The notes under the pieces were generated by a model that ran no database searches, was not told where the DNA came from, and worked only from the letters and a program-made list of their open reading frames with translations. Of a stretch of DNA of 64,000 nucleotides, positions 43,179 to 51,178 are shown piece after piece. Each line of letters starts with the position of its first letter. Position 1 is the first letter of the stretch. The translations under genes and the position numbers were made by a program. Source of the DNA: NIOZ-UU35 sp964344175. Its GTDB lineage: Bacteria > Chloroflexota > Anaerolineae > Anaerolineales > UBA11858. The stretch lies in the NCBI GenBank assembly GCA_964344175.1, contig CAYFMI010000010.1:1-64000 (forward strand), given 5' to 3'.

Positions 43179-43236
43179 ATACGCTTATACGAATAGATGT
43201 ACGGGTGAAATATAGCATTAGGGAACACGAATTGAT

Positions 43237-43252
43237 AGTGATTTGTGTCACA
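43237..43252. promoter_or_regulatory. CRP/FNR-like operator AGTGA-N6-TCACA (site C)
   Basis: AGTGA-TTTGTG-TCACA, located 58 bp upstream of the longer ArsR frame. Its flanks (GAATTGATAGTGA...TCACAAGGGGGG) match those of site A at 16845 almost base for base, so the two promoters descend from a common ancestor. Confidence 0.65.
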
Positions 43253-43316
43253 AGGGGGGAGGATGGATGTAATGTGATAGGGGTGGGGTACATTATGTTC
43301 CCCGGATGGAATAAAC

Positions 43317-43342
43317 AACAGCCCCCATATTTGGGGGCTGTT
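43317..43342 (-). terminator. Intrinsic terminator after second OTR gene
   Basis: AACAGCCCCCA (43317-43327) and TGGGGGCTGTT (43332-43342) form an 11-bp stem with a 4-nt loop, about 70 bp beyond the OTR stop on the minus strand. Confidence 0.75.
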
Positions 43343-43412
43343 GGCGAACCAGGAAGGTCTGGTAACGCACTATGGGGTACGCCGAATGGCGCAGGTTGCA
43401 GGTAGCCTGGGG

Positions 43413-44960
43413 TTATTCTCCTGGGGGGAATACCTGTAACTTGGCAATTTCTTCCTCGGAGTATCCCAAAGCAGCAAAGTCGAGAATGCTCTCTTGGCTG
43501 TGGCAGGCTTCACAGGCCAGAGCCTGGTCGGCAGGCGAAACCTGGTGCGTGAGCGGCCAATACATTACTGTATTGACCCAACCCAGTTCGCCGCTGAATT
43601 CGTAGCCGGCAACTGCCTGCCCGCCTTCGGCGGCCAGGTTCCAATCCCAATTTGCCCAGTAGGCGGTTTCAGGATTTGTAGGGAACAGGTTGGGGATGAC
43701 CAAAGCATTCGTCGCGGCATCGTAAGGCTGAATGGCATAGAATGACTTCATGGGGAAGATGACCGCGGTTTCATCGGCTCGTTCACCGTGCATTGTATTG
43801 ATCGGTACAACAGTTTCGGGATCAAAGGTATCGTCCAGGGTGATATAGGTGGTATCACCATTGAACCACATATAGTCAGGTGTCAGGCCAATGCCCCATT
43901 CGAAGGAGCCTTTGTTAGACATGTAGATTTTATTGCCATTTTCGTCTTTTTCAACCATCCAAACTTTGCGGCCTTCAAAGTCGCCTTCGCCATCTATTAA
44001 CTCGCCGGCAGTATTCCAATCCCAATAAGTTTTGGTGTACTGTTCTTTGGCATAAGTGGGGATGTGGCAGGTTTGGCAGGCGACTCGAGCCGTATGGGTG
44101 TTCAATTCTTCGGTTTCATGAGGATCCGTTTGGTGGCAGGTTACACAACTTTTTACAGTTGTCTCGCCGGTGAGATCCATTTCGTAGCGGCTTCCAGCGA
44201 CATTGTGATCTTCAGTGGTGTGGCAGGTCTGGCATGCGAAATTAGAACCCTCGGCTGCCATGTGGACATCCACATCGGCGGTGGGTTCGAGCATTGATGT
44301 ATCTAAGTCGCCGTGTTTGACGTTTGCGCCACCGCCGCCATTAAAGTGGCAGGAGCCGCAATTGGCGCGAGTGGGCATTCCAACACTTTGGGCAATCGCT
44401 GTCAAATCAAGTGGAGACCAGACAGTACCATAGGGTTCACCCGGGCCGGCAGGGAATAGCTTTTCTTCATAGGTTGGATGACCAGAACCAGCGGGGAATT
44501 TCTTGTAGGTGCCGGTTGTATCGTGACATACCAGACAGTCTACGGCGGTTTCATCCATCGCGGCAAAAGCCTCAGGATTAGAGTACCCATATCCTACATG
44601 GCAACTCGTGCAGCGCGGCCAGTTCGAATCTACTGCGACGCAGTAGTTGTTGATGACATTGTTCTTACCGAGTTCTTGCCCGTCTTCGGTAGCATATTCC
44701 CATGTCCAGTGTGTAGTTGCCATCACCTGGGAGCCTGAGTCTTGATGGCATTCTAGACATGCTTGCGTAACTTCAGGGCCCGTGGCGAATTCGGCCTGAA
44801 GTTGTTCGTATTCGCTATGATCGGGGGGGGCATCCTCGCCCGCAAAAGCCGGGGTTGTCATAGCCGGGGCACTGAAGATAATGCCCAAGACAAGCAATGA
44901 TACAGCTAACAATCCCAAGGTTATGCGGGTTTTCTTGGATGTGTGATGAAATCGTTTCAT
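43413..44960 (-). CDS. Octaheme c-type cytochrome, tetrathionate reductase family (OTR), copy 2
   Basis: About 515 residues from ATG 44960, preceded by AGGAGA; the frame extends to 45074 without a ribosome site. A signal peptide ends near PAFAGED. Eight CXXCH motifs (CLECH, CTSCH, CLVCH, CGSCH, CQTCH, CVTCH, CQTCH, CEACH) and OTR-specific segments are present: TQACLECHQDSGSQV, THWTWEY, CTSCHVGYGYS, CGSCHFNGGGGANVKHGDLD and YWPLTHQVSP. It is a paralogue of the protein at 14880-16328. It sits divergent from a LysR gene and downstream of the ArsR-SQR promoter region, so tetrathionate, sulfite or polysulfide is a likely substrate. Confidence 0.92.
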   Translation of the reverse strand: MKRFHHTSKKTRITLGLLAVSLLVLGIIFSAPAMTTPAFAGEDAPPDHSEYEQLQAEFATGPEVTQACLECHQDSGSQVMATTHWTWEYATEDGQELGKNNVINNYCVAVDSNWPRCTSCHVGYGYSNPEAFAAMDETAVDCLVCHDTTGTYKKFPAGSGHPTYEEKLFPAGPGEPYGTVWSPLDLTAIAQSVGMPTRANCGSCHFNGGGGANVKHGDLDTSMLEPTADVDVHMAAEGSNFACQTCHTTEDHNVAGSRYEMDLTGETTVKSCVTCHQTDPHETEELNTHTARVACQTCHIPTYAKEQYTKTYWDWNTAGELIDGEGDFEGRKVWMVEKDENGNKIYMSNKGSFEWGIGLTPDYMWFNGDTTYITLDDTFDPETVVPINTMHGERADETAVIFPMKSFYAIQPYDAATNALVIPNLFPTNPETAYWANWDWNLAAEGGQAVAGYEFSGELGWVNTVMYWPLTHQVSPADQALACEACHSQESILDFAALGYSEEEIAKLQVFPPGE

Positions 44961-45282
44961 TCTTAACACTCTCCTAAATGTTGTGGACGTGCGTTCTGCC
45001 TTCCTGGTTGCATTTTGTGGGGGGGTTCGCGTGATGAGGCGCGACCCACATTGGTGCAGTTCATCACAATACATTTTGTGACAAACTACGTTGGAATTCT
45101 CACCGATGCTATCTATAATATGTAGTAACGATTGTCATGTGCATTTATTAGCACGGCTTATGTTAATGTATGATGAATTTCTTATACCCATTTGCTGTAA
45201 ATGTTAGGGCTTACGCAATTCGATAGAGGTATCCCTACTTGCGGGCAAAAACATTGTTAGCAAATGCTTGAAAGGCGCATAT
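44961..45282. other. Divergent OTR/LysR intergenic region
   Basis: 322 bp without a convincing gene. It contains a weak CRP-like site GGTGC-N6-TCACA (45053-45068), direct repeats of CATTTTGTG (45011 and 45072), and an AT-rich stretch with TTATGTTAATGTATG near 45160 that could hold LysR boxes and both promoters. Confidence 0.4.
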
Positions 45283-46203
45283 ATGCTAAATATAGATGAT
45301 TTGGTAGTTTTCGTCGAAGCTGCTGAATGCAATAACTTCAGCATGACCGGGAGAAAATTACACCTTACCCAACCTGCTGTCAGTCAGAAGATTAGTAACT
45401 TGGAAGATCGCTTTGGTGTCAAACTATTCATCCGTCAGGGACGTTCGATGTCGCTAACGGAAGCTGGGCAGGTTTTAGAACCGATGGCAAGAGAATTGAT
45501 CGGGCTATCGCGCCGCCTTGATGAAACAATGGTTTCGCTGCAGGGTGAGGTGATTGGCGAAATGACGGTGGGGTGTTCGACAGCATCTGGAAAATATTTG
45601 TTACCAGGGTTAATTGCATTATTCCGCAAGCGATATCCCTTGGTGAGAATCAACGTCGAAGTCTCGAGCCGCGACAGCGTTTTTCGAAAAATATCCGCGG
45701 GAGATGTTGCTTTGGGCGTCTCAAGTAAGAAAGTTGAGCACCGTGATCTGGAGTACCGCAAATTGTTTACGGATGACGTCATCCTCATTGTCCCCGCAGG
45801 CCACCCCTGGGCCGACTTTCCGCATGTCTATCCCGATGATATTCTCGATCAGCCGATCATTTTGCGGGAATCAGTCGCGGGGACGCGAGAAGTTTTTATG
45901 GCTGCCTTGCGAGAGCATGATTTGTTCCCCGAAATGCTCAATGTCGTGATGGAGCTTGGCAACGCTGAAGCGATTGAGATGGCCGTAGAAGAAGGCATCG
46001 GAATTGCTTTTATTTCTCGTGCCGCTGCACAACGCGGCTTAGAATTAGGAAAAATTGCTGAGGTACATGTCGAGGGTATGCAGTTGCAACGAGATATTTA
46101 TATGGTGCGAAATACAACCATTCAACCCACGCGTACCCAACTGTATTTCTGGGAATATATAGAGGCATCCGAAGTGCAGCAAAGACTTGCGCAAGTCGCC
46201 TGA
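45283..46203 (+). CDS. LysR-family transcriptional regulator, copy 2
   Basis: About 306 residues from ATG 45283; AAAGG lies at suitable distance, while the TTG at 45268 overlaps it. The HTH is NNFSMTGRKLHLTQPAVSQKISNLEDRF. The effector domain begins GEMTVGCSTASGKYLLPGLIALF, the same segment as in the LysR at 17139. It is divergent from the second OTR gene, which it probably regulates. Both LysR proteins share GNAEAI (GNSEAI) near the hinge region, suggesting a shared type of ligand. Confidence 0.92.
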   Translation: MLNIDDLVVFVEAAECNNFSMTGRKLHLTQPAVSQKISNLEDRFGVKLFIRQGRSMSLTEAGQVLEPMARELIGLSRRLDETMVSLQGEVIGEMTVGCSTASGKYLLPGLIALFRKRYPLVRINVEVSSRDSVFRKISAGDVALGVSSKKVEHRDLEYRKLFTDDVILIVPAGHPWADFPHVYPDDILDQPIILRESVAGTREVFMAALREHDLFPEMLNVVMELGNAEAIEMAVEEGIGIAFISRAAAQRGLELGKIAEVHVEGMQLQRDIYMVRNTTIQPTRTQLYFWEYIEASEVQQRLAQVA

Positions 46204-46317
46204 TTTCACTTCCTTCGGTTAGCTGACTAGACGAAAGAGTTGGGCCTGGTTTGATTTTGGGTCCAACGCTTTTTTATTGGGGGATGCAATAGGCCTGTGA
46301 TAGAATCGTAGATACCT

Positions 46318-46710
46318 ATGAGCATGAATAAGATCTATCCTGTCAGAAACTATTTGCCTGCTTCAATTCTTTTGGCAGCGGGAGGGTGGTTTGGTTTGGC
46401 GATGTTAGTTCGCTCTACATTGCCTACATTGGGGCCGCGTTGGATGTTTTTCTTCTTATTGGTATCAGCCATCACCGGCACGGCAATGCCCTTGATTGCT
46501 TATTTGAATCAGCGCTTTCCGGCGAGATCGCCCCACACGCATCGTACCGTTGTGCGGGAATCCCTGATGGCCGGGACCTATGTGGCAACCTTGGCCTGGT
46601 TGCAACTCGGACGGGCACTGACTCCGGCATTGGCATTTTTGTTAGCACTGGGTCTCGGTGGCGTAGAATGGTTGGTGCGCCTTCGTGAACAAAGTCAATG
46701 GCAGCCATAA
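46318..46710 (+). CDS. Small four-helix membrane protein of unknown function
   Basis: 130 residues with about four predicted membrane helices (around 14-32, 42-61, 85-100 and 102-118) and Arg-rich connecting loops. ATG 46318 or 46324 may be used. A TAGAAT hexamer lies about 11 bp upstream, so the mRNA leader would be very short. selA starts 36 bp downstream on the same strand. I recognise no named family; linkage to selenium metabolism is only positional. Confidence 0.6.
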   Translation: MSMNKIYPVRNYLPASILLAAGGWFGLAMLVRSTLPTLGPRWMFFFLLVSAITGTAMPLIAYLNQRFPARSPHTHRTVVRESLMAGTYVATLAWLQLGRALTPALAFLLALGLGGVEWLVRLREQSQWQP

Positions 46711-46746
46711 TGGCTGAGGGGAGAAATCCCCGGCGAAAAAATGTAG

Positions 46747-48102
46747 ATGGAAGAACTCAGAAATTTACCCGCTGTAGATAAACTACTTATATCCCCTCAG
46801 GCTGAGGCATGGCTCGCCGAATATGGCCGCCCGCTGTTATTGGAGGCTGTGCGGGAATCCCTTGAGGATGCACGCCAAAATGTACTCGGCGGGGGGATAG
46901 CCCCTGCGTTGGATGATATCCTGGCTGTGATATCAAATAAACTACATTCCTGGGTAAAGCCGACTTTGCAACCGGTGATTAACGCTTCGGGGGTGATGTT
47001 GCACACCAACCTGGGACGCGCCCCGCTCAGCACGGCAGCCATGCAAGCCGCACAACAAATGGCGCTGGGATATTCGAATTTAGAGTATGATCTCGCCCGC
47101 GGCAGACGCGGCTCGCGTCTACTTCATGCCGAGGAGTTGCTCACCCGCCTAACAGGCGCTGAAGCAGCGCTTGTGGTCAACAACAATGCTGCCGCAGTGT
47201 TGTTGTCGCTGTCGGCGCTGGCAAATCGCCGTCGAGTGGTGATTGCCCGCTCGCAGCTCGTGGAAATTGGGGGTGGGTTTCGTGTCCCTGATGTGATGAA
47301 ACAGTCCGGGGCAAAATTGGTCGAAATCGGGGCTACTAACCGTGTCCACCTGCGCGATTATCAGCAGGTTATCGCCGACCAGCCCATCAAACTGGTCATG
47401 CGTGCCCATCGCTCAAATTTCGCTATTGTTGGGTTTACCACCGAGCCAGAATTGGAAGCGATTGTCACAGTTGCCCATGCTGCCGATATCCCGGTGCTTG
47501 ATGATCTCGGTTCGGGGACTTTCATTGATACGGCTGCCTATGGCCTGACCCATGAGCCGACCATTCAGGAATCTTTGCACGCAGGGGTCGATCTGGTGTG
47601 TTTCTCGGGAGATAAACTCCTGGGCGGCCCGCAAGCGGGCATTATCATTGGGCGGGAAGATTTGTTAGCAAAGCTTAAAAAACATCCCCTGGCGCGCGCT
47701 GTGCGTGCCGATAAGCTGGCCCTGGCAGCGCTTTCGGCGACGCTGCTTCATTACTTGAAGGATGAAGCTGAAGATGAGATTCCCATCTGGCGGATGATTT
47801 CTGCATCCCCAGCTGGGATGCAGGAACGTGCTCAGGGGTGGGCTGCCAGCCTCGGGCAGGGTGAGGTGCTCCCCGGCTTCTCCACCGTCGGCGGTGGTAG
47901 TCTCCCCGGTGAATCCCTGCCAACTCATCTGCTGGTACTCGGTCATCCCCATCCCAATCAATTGATGAAACGCCTGCGCGCCGCGCAGATCCCGGTGATT
48001 GGCCGCATTCAGGAGGGGAAAGCGGTTTTCGATCCGCGCACAGTTTTGCCTGAACAAGAAAAAACATTGCTGGAAATTCTGCAATCCAATCTCAATACCT
48101 GA
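46747..48102 (+). CDS. selA: L-seryl-tRNA(Sec) selenium transferase
   Basis: 451 residues, the usual SelA length. Typical segments: LQPVINASGVMLHTNLGRAPL near the N-terminus (residues about 75-94, overlapping parts), NLEYDLARGRRGSR, VVNNNAAAVLL, and the PLP-binding CFSGDKLLGGPQAG with K290. SelA converts seryl-tRNA(Sec) to selenocysteyl-tRNA(Sec) with selenophosphate. Its presence shows that this organism decodes UGA as selenocysteine. selB, selC and selD are not in the window. The M24 peptidase gene follows 11 bp later. This supports reading the two in-frame TGA codons at 11107 and 18487 as selenocysteine. Confidence 0.96.
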   Translation: MEELRNLPAVDKLLISPQAEAWLAEYGRPLLLEAVRESLEDARQNVLGGGIAPALDDILAVISNKLHSWVKPTLQPVINASGVMLHTNLGRAPLSTAAMQAAQQMALGYSNLEYDLARGRRGSRLLHAEELLTRLTGAEAALVVNNNAAAVLLSLSALANRRRVVIARSQLVEIGGGFRVPDVMKQSGAKLVEIGATNRVHLRDYQQVIADQPIKLVMRAHRSNFAIVGFTTEPELEAIVTVAHAADIPVLDDLGSGTFIDTAAYGLTHEPTIQESLHAGVDLVCFSGDKLLGGPQAGIIIGREDLLAKLKKHPLARAVRADKLALAALSATLLHYLKDEAEDEIPIWRMISASPAGMQERAQGWAASLGQGEVLPGFSTVGGGSLPGESLPTHLLVLGHPHPNQLMKRLRAAQIPVIGRIQEGKAVFDPRTVLPEQEKTLLEILQSNLNT

Positions 48103-48113
48103 GGATATAACCC

Positions 48114-49352
48114 ATGAAATCTGATCTCGACCGTTTGATGCAAGAAAAGAATGTTGATGCCATTTTGGTGACCGGCCCGGCGCAACATAACCCGGCTATG
48201 TACTACTTAACCGGCGGCGGGCATTTAACCAGCGCCGATTTAATCAAAACCCGCAACGGCGATGCCGTGTTGTACTACAACCCCATGGAGCGCGATGAAG
48301 CTGCCGCAACGGGTTTGACCACGAAAAATCTCGCCGAATACAGTTTTCAAGAATTGCTCAAACAAGCTGAGGGCGATCCCATTCGCGCTTTGGCGATACG
48401 CTATAAGAAAATGCTTACCGAGCAAGGGATCAGCGAGGGGCGCATGTTGATCTATGGCAAGGTCGATGTCGGCGCGGGGTATGCGGTGTTTTCGGCGCTC
48501 CAGCGCGAAATGCCTGACCTGGAGATCCTTGGCGAGACCTCGCGCAACTCGATGCTGCTGGAAGCTATGGCGACGAAAACAGAGCCTGAAATCGAGAAGA
48601 TCCGCCGGATGGGGGAAGTCACCGTTGATGTGGTCGGCAATGTGGCCGACTTTCTTTCATCGCATCACACAAAGGATGGTTATCTGGTAATGTCCGACGG
48701 CCAACCCTTGACGGTTGGCGCAGTCAAGAGTCGTATCAATTTATGGCTGGCCGAGCGGGGTGCCGAAAACCCGGAGGGTTCGATCTTTGCCATCGGGCGA
48801 GATGCCGGCGTTCCCCATAGTGCCGGTAACGATGCTGATTACTTGCGTCTGGGAGAATCGATCATTTTCGACATTTTCCCCTGTGAAGGCGGTGGCGGAT
48901 ATTTTTACGACTTCACCCGCACCTGGTGTTTGGGCTATGCCCCTGACGAAGTCCAGGCCATCTATGATGACGTATTCGCTGTCTATCAGCAGATTATGGG
49001 TGAACTCAAAGCGGGGGAACCCTTTAAGAAATTTCAGGACCGCACCTGCGAACTCTTCCAGGCTCAGGGACACCCCACCATCAAAGAGGATGACGCCATA
49101 CAAGAAGGGTACGTTCACAGTCTCGGTCATGGATTGGGCTTGCATGTTCACGAGCGGCCCTGGTCGGGCAGCACAGCTACGAATGAAGATATTCTGGCCC
49201 CCGGGGTTGTAGTGACGATTGAGCCAGGCCTCTACTACCCCGACCGCGGCATGGGCTGCCGCCTGGAAGACACCGTCTGGGTGCGACCAGATGGAAAGAT
49301 GGAGATTTTGGCAGACTTCCCTTTAGATTTAGTGATCCCAATTAAAAATTAG
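48114..49352 (+). CDS. M24-family metallopeptidase (Xaa-Pro aminopeptidase/dipeptidase-like)
   Basis: 412 residues: an N-terminal creatinase-like domain (about 1-165) and a pita-bread catalytic domain. Metal ligands are visible as the Asp pair in FDIFPCEGGGGYFYDFTRTW, the His in SLGHGLGLHVHE, the Glu in VVTIEPGLYYPD and the Glu in GCRLEDTVWV. M24B enzymes release N-terminal residues before proline. It starts 11 bp after selA and is probably co-transcribed, but no functional link to selenium is known. Confidence 0.92.
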   Translation: MKSDLDRLMQEKNVDAILVTGPAQHNPAMYYLTGGGHLTSADLIKTRNGDAVLYYNPMERDEAAATGLTTKNLAEYSFQELLKQAEGDPIRALAIRYKKMLTEQGISEGRMLIYGKVDVGAGYAVFSALQREMPDLEILGETSRNSMLLEAMATKTEPEIEKIRRMGEVTVDVVGNVADFLSSHHTKDGYLVMSDGQPLTVGAVKSRINLWLAERGAENPEGSIFAIGRDAGVPHSAGNDADYLRLGESIIFDIFPCEGGGGYFYDFTRTWCLGYAPDEVQAIYDDVFAVYQQIMGELKAGEPFKKFQDRTCELFQAQGHPTIKEDDAIQEGYVHSLGHGLGLHVHERPWSGSTATNEDILAPGVVVTIEPGLYYPDRGMGCRLEDTVWVRPDGKMEILADFPLDLVIPIKN

Positions 49353-49423
49353 CTAGTGGCAAGTTGGCAGGTTGATGGAATGAATTTCTGCGCCAACCGG
49401 CTGACTTGCGAGTATGTATTACC

Positions 49424-50455
49424 ATGGAAAATGTACGCATTCTAGGCATCGAAACCTCGTGCGACGAAACCGCAGCCGCCGTTGTGCAGGGAGGGCGTGA
49501 GATTCTTTCCAGCGTCGTGGCTTCACAAGTCGATTTGCACGCTCAGTTTGGGGGCGTCTTTCCTGAAGTGGCCTCGCGCCAGCATATCCGCAGCATTTAT
49601 CCGATCATTGAGGCGGCTTTGCGCGAAGCCCACATGGATTTGGACGAGGTGGACGGCATTGCGGTGACGCGCGGCCCCGGCTTGCCGGGGTCTTTGGTCG
49701 TAGGGATCAATGCCGCCAAAGGCTTAGCGTTTGGCAGCAGGCTGCCATTGGTTGGTATCAATCACCTGGAAGGCCATCTCTATTCAGCCTGGCTGCATGA
49801 TTTGGGGGGAGAAACTCCCGCCGAGCCGAAATTCCCGCTCCTGGCGCTGATTGTATCAGGGGGTCACACCGAGTTGATTTTAATGGAAGAGCATCACCAA
49901 TACCGCCGTTTGGGAGGAACATTAGACGACGCTGCCGGAGAAGCCTTTGACAAGGTGGCTCGTCTGTTAGGGTTATCCTATCCCGGTGGTCCGGCCATTC
50001 AGCGGGCTGCTGAGGATGGACAGCCGGATGCGGTCAATCTCCCTCGGGCCTGGCTGCCAGGAACGTGGAATTTCTCCTTTAGCGGTTTGAAGACCGCTGT
50101 GTTGCGCCTGGTGCGCGATGCTGAGGCCATTAAAGAAACATTGCCGGTTTCAGATATGGCTGCCAGTTTTCAGGCATCGGTGGTGGATGTGTTGGTGGGG
50201 AAGACTTTGACAGCAGCCAAAGAATTTGATGCCAAAGCCATTCTGGTTGCGGGCGGTGTTTCGGCAAATAGCGCTTTACGTGAACGCATACTAGAAGAGG
50301 CGCACTTGCCGGTGCATATTCCACCTATTGCGCTATGTACCGATAACGCCGCCATGATCGCCGGGGCGGGGTGTTATCGGTTTGGCGCTGGTCAGCGTGA
50401 TGGCCTGGATATGGATGCCTTGCCGACCTGGCCGCTTTCGGAATTGTTGGATTAG
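49424..50455 (+). CDS. tsaD: tRNA N6-threonylcarbamoyladenosine synthase subunit TsaD
   Basis: About 343 residues from ATG 49424; the frame opens at TTG 49406 but MENVRILGIETSCDET is the natural start. Family marks: SCDETAAAVV, metal-binding HLEGHLYSAW, LIVSGGHTEL, and GEAFDKVARLLGLSYPGGP. The final block is LVAGGVSANSALRE with LCTDNAAMIAGAG. TsaD transfers the threonylcarbamoyl group to A37 of ANN-decoding tRNAs together with TsaB, TsaC and TsaE. It is a universally conserved gene and ends 10 bp before the UPF0316 gene. Confidence 0.97.
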   Translation: MENVRILGIETSCDETAAAVVQGGREILSSVVASQVDLHAQFGGVFPEVASRQHIRSIYPIIEAALREAHMDLDEVDGIAVTRGPGLPGSLVVGINAAKGLAFGSRLPLVGINHLEGHLYSAWLHDLGGETPAEPKFPLLALIVSGGHTELILMEEHHQYRRLGGTLDDAAGEAFDKVARLLGLSYPGGPAIQRAAEDGQPDAVNLPRAWLPGTWNFSFSGLKTAVLRLVRDAEAIKETLPVSDMAASFQASVVDVLVGKTLTAAKEFDAKAILVAGGVSANSALRERILEEAHLPVHIPPIALCTDNAAMIAGAGCYRFGAGQRDGLDMDALPTWPLSELLD

Positions 50456-50464
50456 GAACAGCCG

Positions 50465-50992
50465 ATGGAATTCGATTTTTCACTGCAAGCGTTATTGGGG
50501 ACTTTGTTGATATTCTCCCTGCGGGTCACAGATATGAGCCTGGATACCCTGCGGGTTTTGTTTGTCATCCGCGGTCGTAAACCTCTTGCCTGGTTGCTGG
50601 GGTTTTTTCAATCGGGGATCTTTGTAATAGCTATTACCTCGGTCTTGAGCAATTTAGACAACCCCCTCAATATTATTGGTTATGCCGCCGGGTTCGCGAC
50701 TGGTAATGTCCTGGGGATGTGGATCGAAGAGCGTCTGGCGGTGGGGCACTCGCACATGCGCATTGTCAGTCCGCGGCGCGGTACGGCCATTGTTGAAAGA
50801 CTGCGCAGCGAGGGCTATGCCGTTACCGAATTGTCGGGGCGCGGCAAAGATGGAATGGTTACGTTGGTGAGTTGCAGTGTACGCCGCAAAGATGTGATGG
50901 ATGTGGACAAAATTATTCGAGAAGTAGACGAAAACGCATTTGTCACCGCGGAAGATGTGCGCTCCGTGCGGCGCGGTTTTTGGCGGGCATAG
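50465..50992 (+). CDS. UPF0316 membrane protein (DUF5698-DUF2179)
   Basis: 175 residues with three membrane helices (about 9-24, 41-60, 66-85) in a DUF5698 region (RVTDMSLDTLRVLFVIRGRK). A cytosolic DUF2179 domain follows (LRSEGYAVTELSGRGKDG, VTLVSCSVRRKDV). Members are uncharacterised; the DUF2179 domain may bind a nucleotide. The last base of its stop codon is the first base of the 27-bp hairpin at repeat copy 2. Confidence 0.85.
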   Translation: MEFDFSLQALLGTLLIFSLRVTDMSLDTLRVLFVIRGRKPLAWLLGFFQSGIFVIAITSVLSNLDNPLNIIGYAAGFATGNVLGMWIEERLAVGHSHMRIVSPRRGTAIVERLRSEGYAVTELSGRGKDGMVTLVSCSVRRKDVMDVDKIIREVDENAFVTAEDVRSVRRGFWRA

Positions 50993-51050
50993 CAAAACAA
51001 ACATGAGGTACCCCGAATCTCATATTCGGGGTACCTCATGTTTGTTTTGC
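50992..51050. terminator. Perfect 27-bp hairpin at the head of repeat copy 2
   Basis: The arms 50992-51018 and 51024-51050 are exactly complementary (GCAAAACAAACATGAGG... / ...CCTCATGTTTGTTTTGC) with a 5-nt loop, CTCAT. It follows the UPF0316 stop directly and includes the repeat's terminal ACATGAGG motif in inverted form. Confidence 0.7.
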
Positions 51051-51161
51051 TTTCCCCAACCCCACTCCCCCGCAATTCGGAGAGGGGGCCAGGGGTGGGG
51101 GCAAATATTTCTTTTTTGCAGTCCAGATGCCCAAAAAGGTTAAATTTGGGGTGTCTCATGT
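51001..51161. repeat. MITE-like dispersed repeat, copy 2
   Basis: A 161-bp element beginning ACATGAGGTACCCC and ending GGGGTGTCTCATGT, homologous along its length to copy 1 at 10038-10196. Shared blocks are the CCCCGAAT hairpin, the pyrimidine-rich CTCCCCCGCAATTCGG, the CAGG-GTGGGGG-AAATATTT block and the AAATTTGGGGTG right end. Like copy 1 it lies between convergent genes. Confidence 0.75.
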
Positions 51162-51178
51162 TTCCTAGAATATTCAGG

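Noticed and set aside
46205..46317. tRNA(Sec) gene near selA
   Set aside because: No cloverleaf-like set of stems or 3' CCA could be found in the gap or in other intergenic stretches near selA. selC must lie elsewhere.
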